Both the position numbers and the translations under genes were made by a program. Shown here one piece after another: positions 10,884 through 20,014 of a stretch of 44,767 nucleotides of DNA. The stretch comes from an uncultured Rhodospirillales bacterium (lineage in GTDB: Bacteria > Pseudomonadota > Alphaproteobacteria > Acetobacterales > Acetobacteraceae). The DNA lies in assembly GCA_903865895.1 (NCBI GenBank), contig CAIPLM010000157.1, forward strand, positions 1 to 44,767. Reading direction: 5' to 3'. A model generated the notes under the pieces. That model saw only the letters and a program-made list of their open reading frames with translations, did not search any database and was not told the origin of the DNA. Numbering within the stretch: position 1 is the first letter of the stretch; each line of letters begins with the position of its first letter.

Positions 10884-11102
10884 TCAGGCGATGGCGCGGG
10901 CCACCTCCTCATCGGTGGGGAAGCGGCCCTGCTGCTTCTTGGAGAAGCGCAGCGCACCATCCACCGTGATCTCGAACACGCCACCGGAGGATTTGCGCAG
11001 CCTGATCTGCGCCTCCGGCACGCGAGCGAGCATGACATCCCGCGCCACTCGGGCGCGCGGTTCGTAGTTTCAGGAGCCGCAATATTCGATTTCGACGTCC
11101 AT
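10884..11102 (-). CDS. SelW/Rdx-family selenoprotein with in-frame UGA (Sec)
   Basis: Reading through one TGA (11070-11072) gives a 72-aa protein that no standard ORF call shows. It starts MDVEIEYCGSUNYEPRAR, where U is the TGA. Selenoprotein W has the same redox CxxU motif after a beta strand (YCGAUGY in mammals). The rest matches the thioredoxin-like Rdx fold: RLRKSSGGVFEITVDGALRF, then SKKQQGRFPTDEEVARAIA, which holds the family's GGVFEV...S+K..GRFP pattern. A strong GAGGAGG ribosome site sits 6 nt before the ATG. A SECIS-like hairpin follows the TGA at 11040-11060. It is divergent from manC. The family is thought to act in thiol/selenol redox chemistry. Machinery genes selABCD are not in the window. 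Confidence 0.88.
11040..11060 (-). promoter_or_regulatory. SECIS-like hairpin for UGA recoding
   Basis: In the mRNA the six bases CCGCGC (11060-11055) pair perfectly with GCGCGG (11045-11040) around the 9-nt loop GCCCGAGUG. The loop starts 16 nt after the UGA and its first base is G. Bacterial SelB-dependent SECIS elements typically have an apical loop starting about 16-37 nt after UGA with G in the first two loop positions, so position and form fit. An alternative fold bulges a G next to the loop. Being within the coding sequence is normal for bacteria. Confidence 0.7.
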
Positions 11103-11197
11103 GAAGGGCCTCCTCAAAGGGTTCCACACAGGAAGGGTGGCCGCGGCGGGGGGCGGCGTCAAGCGGTGCGACACGGGCGACCATTCCGGCGGAATGC

Positions 11198-11227
11198 TGG
11201 ACACGCCGACGGTCCAATCACTATAGC
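11198..11227 (+). promoter_or_regulatory. Possible promoter of manC
   Basis: TGGACA at 11198-11203 and TATAGC at 11222-11227 are 18 nt apart, 28 nt before the manC start codon. The match is moderate and was found by eye only. Confidence 0.3.
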
Positions 11228-11255
11228 AAGGTAAGCAGGGAGTGCGAGCAGAGCC

Positions 11256-12683
11256 ATGGCTGAGGCAAGCAAGATCGTTCCGGTCATTCTCTCCGGCGGC
11301 TCGGGCACGCGGCTGTGGCCGGTCTCGCGCGAGAGCTTCCCCAAGCAGTTCTGGCCGCTGATTTCCGATCGCACGATGATCCAGGATACCGCAGCACGGG
11401 CCATCGGGCCGGGCTTCGCGCCGCCGATGGTGGTGTGCAATCAGGAGCACCGCTTCCTCGTCGCCGAGCAGATGCGCGGCATCGGCATCGCCGGCGCCCA
11501 GGTGGTGCTGGAGCCGGTCGGCCGCAATTCGGCGCCGGCGATCCTGGCCGCCGCACTGCTGCTCGCCGAGACCGACCCGGATGCCGTCATGTGGATGATG
11601 GCGGCCGACCATGCCATCGCCGACCTCTCCGCCCTCGCCGCCGCGCTCGATGCCGCGGTGACGGCCGCGCGGGCTGGGCGCTTCGTCACCTTTGGCATGA
11701 AACCCACCGCGCCCGAGACCGGCTATGGCTACATCGAGGTCGGCGAGGCGATCGCCGGCCTAGGCGCCGTGCATGCAGTGGCCCGCTTCGTCGAGAAGCC
11801 GGACGCGGCGACGGCAGCGCAGCTGGTCGCCGGCGGCACGCATCTCTGGAACTCCGGCATGTTCGTCTTCACCGCGCGCACGCTGATCGACGAGATGCGC
11901 GCCCATGCGCCAGAGGTGATCCCCCCGGTGCAGGCCGCCGTGAGCAACCGCAAGACCGATCTCGACTTCATCCGGCTCGACCCCGCCGCTTTCGCCAGCG
12001 GCCCCAATATCAGCCTCGACTACGCGGTGGCCGAGCGCACCGACCGCGCCGCCGTGGTGCCGGCCGATATCGGCTGGACCGATGTCGGCTCCTGGGGTGC
12101 GCTATGGGAACTCGGCGCCAAAGATGCTGGCGGCAACGTGGCCCTCGGCGACGTGCTGCTGGAAGGGGCGGAGAACTGCTACGTCCGCTCCGACGGCATC
12201 GTCACCGCCGTGGTCGGCCTGTCGGATGCCGTGGTGGTCGTCACCGAGGATGCCGTGCTCGCCATGCACCGCGACCGCGCACAGGACGTGAAGAAGGTGG
12301 TCGACCGGCTGAAAGCCGCCAAGCGGCAGCAGGCGGTGGCGCATAACCGGGTCTACCGCCCCTGGGGGTTCTATGAGAGCCTCATCCTCGGCGAGCGTTT
12401 CCAGGTGAAGCGCATCGTCGTCACCCCCGGCGAGAAGCTCTCGCTGCAAAAGCATTTCCACCGCGCCGAGCACTGGGTGGTGGTGAACGGCTCGGCACTG
12501 GTGACGCGCGATAGCGAGACCCTGCTGGTGCGCGAGAACGAGAGCATCTACCTCCCGCTCGGCTGCGTGCACCGCCTGGAGAACCCCGGCCGCATACCGC
12601 TCACCCTGATCGAAGTGCAATCCGGCGCCTATCTCGGCGAGGACGACATCGTGCGCATCGAGGACGTCTACAGCCGGGCTTGA
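11256..12683 (+). CDS. manC: Mannose-1-phosphate guanylyltransferase / mannose-6-phosphate isomerase
   Basis: Bifunctional 475-aa enzyme making GDP-mannose. The N-terminal nucleotidyltransferase has GGSGTRLWPVSRESFPKQF (GTP-binding signature) and RFVEKPD (sugar-phosphate site). The C-terminal cupin, residues about 365-470, has RPWGFYESL, QKHFHRAEHWVVVNG and GCVHRLENPG, with metal-ligand histidines and glutamate of type II phosphomannose isomerase. Length fits the AlgA/ManC/CpsB family. Product feeds mannose, fucose or rhamnose-type polysaccharide synthesis, and glycosyltransferases lie 4 kb upstream. It is transcribed away from the selenoprotein gene. Confidence 0.96.
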   Translation: MAEASKIVPVILSGGSGTRLWPVSRESFPKQFWPLISDRTMIQDTAARAIGPGFAPPMVVCNQEHRFLVAEQMRGIGIAGAQVVLEPVGRNSAPAILAAALLLAETDPDAVMWMMAADHAIADLSALAAALDAAVTAARAGRFVTFGMKPTAPETGYGYIEVGEAIAGLGAVHAVARFVEKPDAATAAQLVAGGTHLWNSGMFVFTARTLIDEMRAHAPEVIPPVQAAVSNRKTDLDFIRLDPAAFASGPNISLDYAVAERTDRAAVVPADIGWTDVGSWGALWELGAKDAGGNVALGDVLLEGAENCYVRSDGIVTAVVGLSDAVVVVTEDAVLAMHRDRAQDVKKVVDRLKAAKRQQAVAHNRVYRPWGFYESLILGERFQVKRIVVTPGEKLSLQKHFHRAEHWVVVNGSALVTRDSETLLVRENESIYLPLGCVHRLENPGRIPLTLIEVQSGAYLGEDDIVRIEDVYSRA

Positions 12684-12699
12684 TCGCCGCCACTGGCCA

Positions 12700-14208
12700 T
12701 CAGGGAGCGTTCCCGATGGCGTGCAGGGTCGAGTTGTTGATCACGTAGACCGTGCCGTCCGGCCCGATCACCGTCATCGTATAGGCCTCCGGCACTGGCG
12801 GGTTCAGCGTCATCGATTGGGTGAGCGTGTTGGTCGCGAGGTTCCAGCGATAGACGTGGCCGTCCTCGCTGTTGGCGATCACCACGCCGTTCGCCGCATC
12901 CACCACGGCGGAATTGATGCACCACTCATAGACCGCGCCGGCGGGTTCACCCGGATACTGGGTGGGGGCAAGGATGGTCTGCACATCCATCATCACGGTG
13001 GCCGAGCTATAAGGGTCCACCTGGGCCTGGTTCGGGTCGATGATGGCAATCTTATTATGCCCGTCGCCGGAGTTCGGCAGACCATAATAGTTGTTGTACT
13101 TGGTCATCAGCAGATAGCTCGACGGCCCGGTATAACTCGGGATCAGCGCCTTGGGAACGATTGAGACCGTGTTGTCCCAGCCGAAAGACCCGGGCGTCTT
13201 CTTCACCGTGAGATCGGCGCTGAAGTGCAGCAGCCAGCCACGGTCGTTGTGGGTGAACGGATTCTCCAGCACGCCGTAATAGACATCCCCATCCGGCCCG
13301 ATGGTCGGCGAGGCGGTGCTGTCGTTGAAGATCTGTGCCTTCTGGCCGGATGCCGGATCGAGCAGCGCGACCTTGTATTTCGGCGCCAGCGTCGTTGAGT
13401 CGAGGCCCAGCAGATAGCCCGAGGAACCGTTGGAGACAGCGATATACACGGTCTGGCCATCATTGGAGATCGCCGGCGCGCAATTCATCGCCACCTGCGT
13501 CATCGTCGGGTCGCCCGACGCGGTGGCGGCACTGGTCCATATGCCATTGCCGGCCAGGGAGATGCGCGCAATGCCGCTCTTGAGGCCGGCATTCGTGGCG
13601 CCGCTGACCGTGAAGCCGAAAAAGATGTTGCGCGACGCATCCGCCGTCAGCGGCGTGCTGATCTGCACCGCCTTGTTATAGGCCACGCGATGCGTCTGAT
13701 ACTCGCCAAGCCCATAGAATGCGATCCGGCTGAGCGCGCCGTTGGGCTGATCGATCGAGGCCCGGCGGAGCAGCGTGCCGCCGGCGCCTGCAATATACAG
13801 TCGATTGGCCGCATCGATGACGGCCGGCAATGGCGGCGCCCAATTATGCGCCGGCATGGTCCAATCCGTTGCCTGCGACCACAGCAGCGCGCCAGTGCTG
13901 CCGAGGCGGGCATCAACACGGAAGCTACCATTGGCTTTGCTTTTCACCGGGATCAGCACGGTGTTCAGCGCGCTGATCATCGGCGAGCCGTAATGGATCA
14001 GCAATTCACCACCGACGAGTTGCGGTGCCTCGTCGACCCGGGCAGTCCAATGCATGTTGACGAAGTTCTGCGCGCCGGCTGGGGCGCGGGCGGTATGCTG
14101 CGCATTGCCGCCAAATCCAGCCCACGCCGGCGGCGTGGCAGCGGCGAGTGGCGCCGCCACCACCGCAGCCGCGCAGGCCATCACCAACGCTTTCGCAAAG
14201 TTTGCCAT
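12700..14208 (-). CDS. Secreted PQQ-like beta-propeller protein
   Basis: A 502-aa exported protein. The start at 14208 (MANFAKALVMACAAAVVAA) gives a clean signal peptide and has an AAGGAA ribosome site. An open frame continues to 14316 but lacks signal character. The mature protein starts FGGNAQHTARAP, like proteins of the PQQ/quinoprotein propeller class. It then shows blade-like repeats (DANGVVIANSEDGHVYRWN, IGPDGTVYVINNSTLHAIG, ISNDGQTVYIAVSNGSSG). No haem-binding or clear dehydrogenase active-site motif is visible, so an enzymatic role is unproven. It is convergent with manC, with only 16 nt between stops. Confidence 0.75.
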   Translation of the reverse strand: MANFAKALVMACAAAVVAAPLAAATPPAWAGFGGNAQHTARAPAGAQNFVNMHWTARVDEAPQLVGGELLIHYGSPMISALNTVLIPVKSKANGSFRVDARLGSTGALLWSQATDWTMPAHNWAPPLPAVIDAANRLYIAGAGGTLLRRASIDQPNGALSRIAFYGLGEYQTHRVAYNKAVQISTPLTADASRNIFFGFTVSGATNAGLKSGIARISLAGNGIWTSAATASGDPTMTQVAMNCAPAISNDGQTVYIAVSNGSSGYLLGLDSTTLAPKYKVALLDPASGQKAQIFNDSTASPTIGPDGDVYYGVLENPFTHNDRGWLLHFSADLTVKKTPGSFGWDNTVSIVPKALIPSYTGPSSYLLMTKYNNYYGLPNSGDGHNKIAIIDPNQAQVDPYSSATVMMDVQTILAPTQYPGEPAGAVYEWCINSAVVDAANGVVIANSEDGHVYRWNLATNTLTQSMTLNPPVPEAYTMTVIGPDGTVYVINNSTLHAIGNAP

Positions 14209-14367
14209 TCCCGGTTCCTTCGACACGACCGGACCATAACCGCCGGTCCCCATTCGGTCCAAGGTCAACTTCATGGCAATGCGCCCATTCGGGTCATACG
14301 ATCCGCCAGGCGCCACACTGACGTTGATTGCGTGGCCGGCGAGGCGCCCGGCAAATGCGATCCGGTG

Positions 14368-16812
14368 TCAGTCCTCGTCGTCGCGTGGCGTGTGCCGAGC
14401 GATGACGTCGCGCTTGCCGACGTGATTGGCGGGGCCGACGATGCCCTGCTTCTCCATTTGCTCGATGAGCTTGGCGGCACGGTTGTAGCCGATGTTGAGG
14501 TGGCGCTGGAGGAAGGAGGTGGAGGCCTTGCCTTCGCGGGCGACGACGTCGACGGCCTGGTCGAACAGCGAGAGCTCGCCGCCATCGCCGCCGAGCGGGT
14601 TGTTTCCGCCTTCCTCCTCGCCGCCCTCGGGGGCCTCGGTGACTTCCTCGACGTAGTCCGGTTCGCCCTGCTCGCGCAGATGGGCGACCACTTTTTCAAC
14701 TTCGTCATCGGAGACGAAGGGGCCGTGCACGCGCATGATGCGGCCACCCTGGGCCATGTACAGCATGTCGCCCTGGCCGAGCAGCTGCTCGGCGCCCTGC
14801 TCGCCGAGGATGGTGCGGCTGTCGAACTTGCTGATCACGGTGAAGCTGATGCGGGTGGGGAAGTTCGCCTTGATGGTGCCGGTGATGACGTCGACCGAGG
14901 GGCGCTGGGTGGCCATGATGACGTGGATGCCGGCGGCGCGGGCCATCTGAGCCAGGCGCTGCACGGTGGTCTCGATCTCCTTGCCGGCGACCATCATGAG
15001 GTCGGCCATTTCGTCGATGAACACCACGATGAGCGGCAGCGGCTCAAGGGCCAGCGGCTGTTCCTCGAAGACGGGCTTGCCGGTTTCGCTGTCGAACCCG
15101 GTTTGCACCTTGCGGGTGACGATCTCGCCGCGGCCGCGGGCCTGGGAGACCCGGTCATTATAGCCGGCGATGTTGCGCACGCCGAGCTGGCTCATGGCGC
15201 GGTAGCGGCGCTCCATTTCGCGCACCGTCCATTTGAGCGCCACCACCGCCTTGGCCGGCTCGGTCACCACCGGGGCGAGCAGATGCGGGATGCCCTCGTA
15301 GACCGAGAGTTCCAGCATTTTCGGGTCGATCAGGATCAGGCGGCACTGGTCGGGCGAGAGCTTGTAGAGCAGCGAGAGGATCATCGCGTTGATCCCGACC
15401 GACTTGCCGGAGCCGGTGGTGCCGGCCACCAGCAGATGCGGCATGCGGGCGAGATCGGCGATGATCGACTTGCCGGCGATATCCTTGCCGAGCGCCAGCG
15501 GCAGGCGGAAGGGCGTGTCCACCCATTCGGAGGATTGCAGCAGCTCGGTGAAATACACCGTCTCGCGGGTGCGGTTGGGCACCTCGATGCCGATCACATT
15601 GCGGCCGGGCACGGTGGCGATACGCACGGCGGTAACGGCCAGCGTGCGGGCGACGTCATCGGCGAGGCCGATCACCCGGGCGGAGCGGATGCCGGGGGCG
15701 GGCACAAGTTCGAACAGCGTCACCACCGGGCCGGCGAGATAGGCGACGATTTCGCCCTCGACCCCATAGTCGTGCAGCACCGTCTCCAACATGCGGGCGG
15801 TGGCGTCGAGCGCCTCGGTGGAGGGGGCGCCGATCGCGTCGCGGCTCGGCGGCGTGGTCAGCAGGTCGAGCGGCGGGAAGTTCCAGGTCTGCTCGATCGG
15901 CAGCGCGAGCTGGGCGGGCGGGGCCTTCTTGTCCTCGCCGGTGGATTTCGGCGGCTTGGGCGGTTTCGGCGGGTCGCCAGCGGGGCGCGGCGGATCGACC
16001 AGCACCGGCTCCTGGCGGAGCTGCGTACGGGTGCCGATCACCACCGCCCGCGGTGCGGGGGCAGCTTGCGCCTCTGGCTCGGGGGCGGGCGTCCCGTTGA
16101 TACGATGCAGCAGCCCGAGGCCGAAGCGGGCGAGGCGGCGGCCGCCGCGGGCCGAGAGCGAGGCGGCGGAGCGGCCATGCACGGCGCCGGCCTTGGCGGC
16201 CACCCCGGCAGCGCGCCATTCAGTGGCGGTGAGGCCGAGTGAAAGCAGCGTCAGCAGCACCGCGAGCAGGGCACCGAGGCACCACAGGCCGAGCCCGCCG
16301 AAGGGGCCGAACAGCTCCCGCCCGGCATTCAGCACCGTGCTGCCGACGATTTGTCCGGCGGCCCCGCCGAGCCCGGCGCCCACCGGCCAGCTCAGCGCAC
16401 GGCCTGAAGGGCTGGGTATCCCGGCGAGCACGCCGGCCACCGCCGGGAGTGCGGCCAGCAGGCAGGCGATGCGCAGCGGCAGGCTGCCGAGCCCGCGATG
16501 CGAACCGACGCGCCAGGCCCAGGCGAGCAGCGCGATCCCCGGCAGCGCGCCGGCGACCCCGAAGCCCTGCAGCAACAGATCGGCCGCGATGGCGCCGGGC
16601 AGCCGGCCGAGATTGCTCGCGGCGCGGGCGGTGGCGGTATTCAGCGAGGGGTCGGCCGGGTCATAGGTGATCAACGCGATCAGCAGCGCCACCCCGAGCG
16701 CCAGCATCACGAGGGCGCCGATTTCGGCGAGCCGGCGCAGGAACGAGGCCCGCAGATCCGCCGAGGCAAAGCCGCCAGCCGCTCCCGACCCTGTCTGCGC
16801 ACCCCAGGCCAT
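14368..16812 (-). CDS. ftsK: DNA translocase FtsK
   Basis: An 814-aa divisome DNA pump. Four or so N-terminal membrane helices (residues about 25-210) are followed by a Pro-rich linker with repeated KPPKPPK. The motor has Walker A GTTGSGKSVGIN and Walker B LIVVFIDEMADLMM. The C-terminal gamma winged helix (SLFDQAVDVVAREGKASTSF to the end) reads KOPS-type sequences and contacts XerD. The ATG at 16812 has a GGGGGAG ribosome site. The linker is short relative to E. coli FtsK, as in many alphaproteobacteria. It terminates chromosome segregation at the septum. Confidence 0.96.
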   Translation of the reverse strand: MAWGAQTGSGAAGGFASADLRASFLRRLAEIGALVMLALGVALLIALITYDPADPSLNTATARAASNLGRLPGAIAADLLLQGFGVAGALPGIALLAWAWRVGSHRGLGSLPLRIACLLAALPAVAGVLAGIPSPSGRALSWPVGAGLGGAAGQIVGSTVLNAGRELFGPFGGLGLWCLGALLAVLLTLLSLGLTATEWRAAGVAAKAGAVHGRSAASLSARGGRRLARFGLGLLHRINGTPAPEPEAQAAPAPRAVVIGTRTQLRQEPVLVDPPRPAGDPPKPPKPPKSTGEDKKAPPAQLALPIEQTWNFPPLDLLTTPPSRDAIGAPSTEALDATARMLETVLHDYGVEGEIVAYLAGPVVTLFELVPAPGIRSARVIGLADDVARTLAVTAVRIATVPGRNVIGIEVPNRTRETVYFTELLQSSEWVDTPFRLPLALGKDIAGKSIIADLARMPHLLVAGTTGSGKSVGINAMILSLLYKLSPDQCRLILIDPKMLELSVYEGIPHLLAPVVTEPAKAVVALKWTVREMERRYRAMSQLGVRNIAGYNDRVSQARGRGEIVTRKVQTGFDSETGKPVFEEQPLALEPLPLIVVFIDEMADLMMVAGKEIETTVQRLAQMARAAGIHVIMATQRPSVDVITGTIKANFPTRISFTVISKFDSRTILGEQGAEQLLGQGDMLYMAQGGRIMRVHGPFVSDDEVEKVVAHLREQGEPDYVEEVTEAPEGGEEEGGNNPLGGDGGELSLFDQAVDVVAREGKASTSFLQRHLNIGYNRAAKLIEQMEKQGIVGPANHVGKRDVIARHTPRDDED

Positions 16813-16900
16813 GCATGCTCCCCCACGGCGCCGGACGTTGACGCCTCATCGCAACTCTATCGCACAAGCCGCTGAAAAAAGAAGGGGGATGCCGACTCGG

Positions 16901-17926
16901 TCAATCGGATTTTGGCGTGATGATCTCCACCCAATTGGCGCCGATACCCACCGCTTGCGAGGCCTGGGGGCTCAACACCCCATCCTCGCGGATGGCATAA
17001 ACGCCGAGCCGCCCCGAGGTCATCCCGGCGCACAGCAGATACCGCCCGCCCGGCGCGATACGGAAGCCGCGCGGCGTCTCCTCGCTGGCCACCCGGCAGC
17101 GCAGCGCGAGCGTGCCATCCGCCGGATCGATCGCGTAGCCCACCAGCGTATGGCTCAGCCGCTCGCTGGCGTAGAGATAGCGGCCATCCGGGGTGACATG
17201 GATATCGGCCGAGGCCGCTTCGGTGACGCCATCCGGCAGCAGCGAGATCGTCTGGCGCTCCATCAGCCCCCCGCTCGCGGCGTCACGGGCGAAAACGCCG
17301 ATCGTCCCATCCAGCTCATTCACCACGTACAGCATCCGCCCGCCCTGGCCGAACACGATATGGCGCGGCCCCGCCCCCGCCTTGGTCCGCCCGGCGATAT
17401 GCACCGCCGGTGCCAGGCGTGAGGTGGCAGCATCGAAGGCCTGGCAGAGGATCGCATCCCCCCCGAGGCTGGCGGCGTAAAGGAACCGGTTCGCCGGATC
17501 CATCACCGCGCAATGCGCCTTGGGCGGCGTCGCGATCACCTGCGACGGATCGCCCACCACCCCATCCCGCCCGATCGGGTTCACCGCGATTTTCGCGCCG
17601 GGATAGGAGGCGCTGAGCAGCGCCCGACCGGTGGCATCCACCGTGAGGTAGCACATGCTGTCTGCCAGCACCCCGCTGCCTACCGGAGTCAACGCACCCC
17701 CAGCCCCGATGGCGAAGCTCACCACCGGAAAAGGCGGCGTCCGCAGCCCGGCATAGAGGAACCGCCCATCCGGCGACACCGCCAGCGGCATGCTCCCCGG
17801 CGAACTCGCCGCCCCCGGCACCGTCACCCGCCCCAGCGCCCGCAGCCCGCCGGTCTCGCGGTCGAAGGCGAGGATCGCGATCTCGCAGGTATCGGAGCAG
17901 GAGACGTAGACGATATCGCTTGGCAT
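16901..17926 (-). CDS. Lactonase-family seven-bladed propeller (6-phosphogluconolactonase-like)
   Basis: A 341-aa protein of the YbhE/Pgl-type lactonase family. Repeated blade motifs run through it: LAVSPDGRFLYAGLR, DPANRFLYAASLGGD, FGQGGRMLYVVNELDG, VTPDGRYLYASERLS and IAPGGRYLLCAG. The ATG at 17926 is the first codon with family-like sequence (MPSDIVYVSCSDT); an open frame to 18106 overlaps the divergent gene and is discounted. It is divergent from a glucarate-dehydratase-like gene across about 70 nt, which suggests a shared role in sugar-acid or aldonolactone catabolism. The exact lactone is unknown. Confidence 0.85.
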   Translation of the reverse strand: MPSDIVYVSCSDTCEIAILAFDRETGGLRALGRVTVPGAASSPGSMPLAVSPDGRFLYAGLRTPPFPVVSFAIGAGGALTPVGSGVLADSMCYLTVDATGRALLSASYPGAKIAVNPIGRDGVVGDPSQVIATPPKAHCAVMDPANRFLYAASLGGDAILCQAFDAATSRLAPAVHIAGRTKAGAGPRHIVFGQGGRMLYVVNELDGTIGVFARDAASGGLMERQTISLLPDGVTEAASADIHVTPDGRYLYASERLSHTLVGYAIDPADGTLALRCRVASEETPRGFRIAPGGRYLLCAGMTSGRLGVYAIREDGVLSPQASQAVGIGANWVEIITPKSD

Positions 17927-17996
17927 GCGCGTTTCCCCGTGGCCGGATCGGCCGATGTGACGGATTATGCCCCCCGCATCGGCAGGGGGGAAGGCA

Positions 17997-19262
17997 ATGA
18001 CAGGCACGCGTATCGGCAAGGTGGTGGTCACCCCCGTGGCATTCCGCGACCCGCCCTTGCTCAACGTCGCCGGCGTCCACGAGCCCTGGGCGCTCCGCAG
18101 CATCATCGAGGTGGAAGCCGAAACCGGCCTCCTCGGCCTCGGCGAAGGCTACGGCGATCTCGACTCCCTCGCCGACCTCAATGCCGCCGCCCCCATGCTG
18201 GAGGGGCTCGACCCGTTCGACCTCAACGGCCTGCGCGACCGCATCAGCCTCGCCCTTTTCGGCACCACCGAGGCCGGCGCCGATTTCCCCCGCACCGGCG
18301 GCCGCCGCCTCAACGTCGCCTTCGGGGCCTTCGAGGTCGCCTTCCTCGACCTCCAGGCCCGCATCCTCGGCCTCCCCCTCCACGCCCTGCTCGGCGGCGC
18401 CGTGCGCCAGGCGGTGCCCTATTCCGCCTACCTCTTCTACAAATTCGCCCGCCACCACGGCGATCCCGGCTACCCCGCCGATGACTGGGGCGAGGTGCTC
18501 ACCCACGCCCAGATGGTCGACGAAACCCGCCGCATGATCGACGAAAGCGGCTTCACCTCCATCAAGCTGAAGGGCGGCGTGTTCGAGCCCGAGTACGAGA
18601 TCGAGACCCTCCAGGCCCTCCGAACCGCCTTCCCCGGCTATCCCCTCCGCATCGACCCCAATGGCGGCTGGTCCGTCGCCACCACGCTCCGTGTGCTGCC
18701 GAAGCTCGACGGGCTGCTGGAATACCTCGAAGACCCCACCTCCACGCTGGCCGAAATGGGCGAGGTGGCCAAACACGCCTCCATGCCGCTCGCCACCAAC
18801 ATGGTCACCACCGAATGGGGCCATTTCCGCGAAACGCTCGACCGCAACGCCGTACAGGTCATCCTCAGCGACCATCACTACTGGGGCGGCCTGCGCGCCA
18901 CCCAGCAGCTCGCGCACATGGGCCGCGTCTTCGGCCTCGGCATCTCCATGCACTCCAACTCGCATCTCGGCATCAGCCTGGCCGCGATGACGCATGTCGG
19001 CATGACCCTGCCCAACCTCACCTACGCCGCCGACACCCATTACCCCTGGCAGCAGGACGAGGTGATACAAGGCGGCAAACTCCGCTTCAACGCCGGCAGC
19101 CTCGCGCCACCACCCGGCCCCGGCCTCGGCGTCACCCTCGATCGCACCGCACTCGCAGCCCTCCACCACAACTATCTCAATACAGGCATCCGCCGGCGCG
19201 ACGATGCCAGCGAGATGCGCAAGCACGTCCCCGGCTTCAACCCGGCCCGCCCTCGCTTCTGA
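17997..19262 (+). CDS. Enolase-superfamily sugar-acid dehydratase (glucarate dehydratase-like)
   Basis: A 421-aa member of the mandelate racemase/muconate lactonizing group. The KxK base motif is in SIKLKGGVFEPEYEIE. Metal ligands are in RIDPNGGW and LEYLEDPTS, and the His of the His-Asp dyad in ISMHSNSHLGISLAAMTH. This pattern and overall likeness fit glucarate dehydratase, which removes water from D-glucarate to give 5-keto-4-deoxyglucarate. The start at 17997 has a GGGGGAAGG ribosome site; the upstream in-frame ATG at 17967 has none. Related sugar diacids are possible substrates. Confidence 0.87.
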   Translation: MTGTRIGKVVVTPVAFRDPPLLNVAGVHEPWALRSIIEVEAETGLLGLGEGYGDLDSLADLNAAAPMLEGLDPFDLNGLRDRISLALFGTTEAGADFPRTGGRRLNVAFGAFEVAFLDLQARILGLPLHALLGGAVRQAVPYSAYLFYKFARHHGDPGYPADDWGEVLTHAQMVDETRRMIDESGFTSIKLKGGVFEPEYEIETLQALRTAFPGYPLRIDPNGGWSVATTLRVLPKLDGLLEYLEDPTSTLAEMGEVAKHASMPLATNMVTTEWGHFRETLDRNAVQVILSDHHYWGGLRATQQLAHMGRVFGLGISMHSNSHLGISLAAMTHVGMTLPNLTYAADTHYPWQQDEVIQGGKLRFNAGSLAPPPGPGLGVTLDRTALAALHHNYLNTGIRRRDDASEMRKHVPGFNPARPRF

Positions 19263-19344
19263 CCGCCCCCGCGTCTGCCCCCCTCACTGCTGATTGACCG
19301 CACCCGCCCCGCCGGGCAGCATCGCGGGCAACAGGGAGTGGACG

Positions 19345-20010
19345 ATGGCGATCGACAAGCGCGTGGGCTCGGCGGCCGAAGCCGTGGCCGATATCGGCGA
19401 AGGTGCCGTGGTGATGATTTCCGGCTTCGGCGGCGCCGGATTCGCCAACTCCCTGGTGCTCGCCTTGCGGGACCGCAAAGTCGGCGGCCTCACCCTGGTG
19501 GTGAACTCCGCCACCCATCCGCTCTCGCAAACCCATACCCTCATCGAGGCCGGGCTGGTCCGCAAAGTCATCTGCTCGGCCGCCCGTGGCCGCGGGGCGG
19601 ACCTTTCGCCCTTCGAACTTCTCTACAAAGCCGGCAAGATCGAGCTCACCGTGCTCCCCCAGGGCACCTTCGCGGACTCCATCCGCGCCGGCGGCGCCGG
19701 CATTCCCGCCTACTACACGCCGGCCGCCTATGGCACCGGGCTCGGTGAGGGCAAGGAAACCCGCCGCTTCAACGGCCGCGATTACGTGCTGGAAGAGGCC
19801 ATCACCGCGGACGTCGCCTTCGTGCGCGGCGATATCGCCGATCGCTTCGGCAACCTCACCTTCCGCCACGCTCAGAAGAATTTCGGGCCCGCCATGGCCA
19901 CCGCGGCGAAGCTGACCATCGCCGAGGTCCGCGTCGCCCAAAGCGAGCCCATCGCGCCGGACCGCATCGAACTGCCCGGCGTTTTCGTCAACCGCGTCGT
20001 CACCGCCTGA
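19345..20010 (+). CDS. 3-oxoacid CoA-transferase subunit A
   Basis: A 221-aa alpha subunit of a family I CoA-transferase, which moves CoA from succinyl-CoA to a 3-oxoacid. It has the glycine-rich ISGFGGAGFANSL and the motifs GRGADLSPFELLYKAGKIELT and GTFADSIRAGGAGIPAYYTP typical of ScoA/PcaI. The ATG at 19345 has a GGGAG site; the in-frame ATG at 19294 has none. Subunit B follows after 111 nt, an unusually wide gap filled by a long inverted repeat. With the PcaD-like hydrolase downstream, 3-oxoadipate (beta-ketoadipate pathway) is a candidate substrate, but acetoacetate is also possible. Confidence 0.9.
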   Translation: MAIDKRVGSAAEAVADIGEGAVVMISGFGGAGFANSLVLALRDRKVGGLTLVVNSATHPLSQTHTLIEAGLVRKVICSAARGRGADLSPFELLYKAGKIELTVLPQGTFADSIRAGGAGIPAYYTPAAYGTGLGEGKETRRFNGRDYVLEEAITADVAFVRGDIADRFGNLTFRHAQKNFGPAMATAAKLTIAEVRVAQSEPIAPDRIELPGVFVNRVVTA

Positions 20011-20014
20011 GAGA

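Noticed and set aside
13690-16242. 850-aa plus-strand open frame opposite ftsK and the beta-propeller gene
   Set aside because: It is antisense to two well-supported genes, has His/Arg/Asp-rich low-complexity translation typical of GC-rich shadow frames, and no motifs.
17316-19226. 636-aa minus-strand open frame opposite the glucarate-dehydratase-like gene
   Set aside because: It is a shadow of GC-rich codons in a gene with intact catalytic motifs on the other strand, and runs partly out of frame through the lactonase gene.
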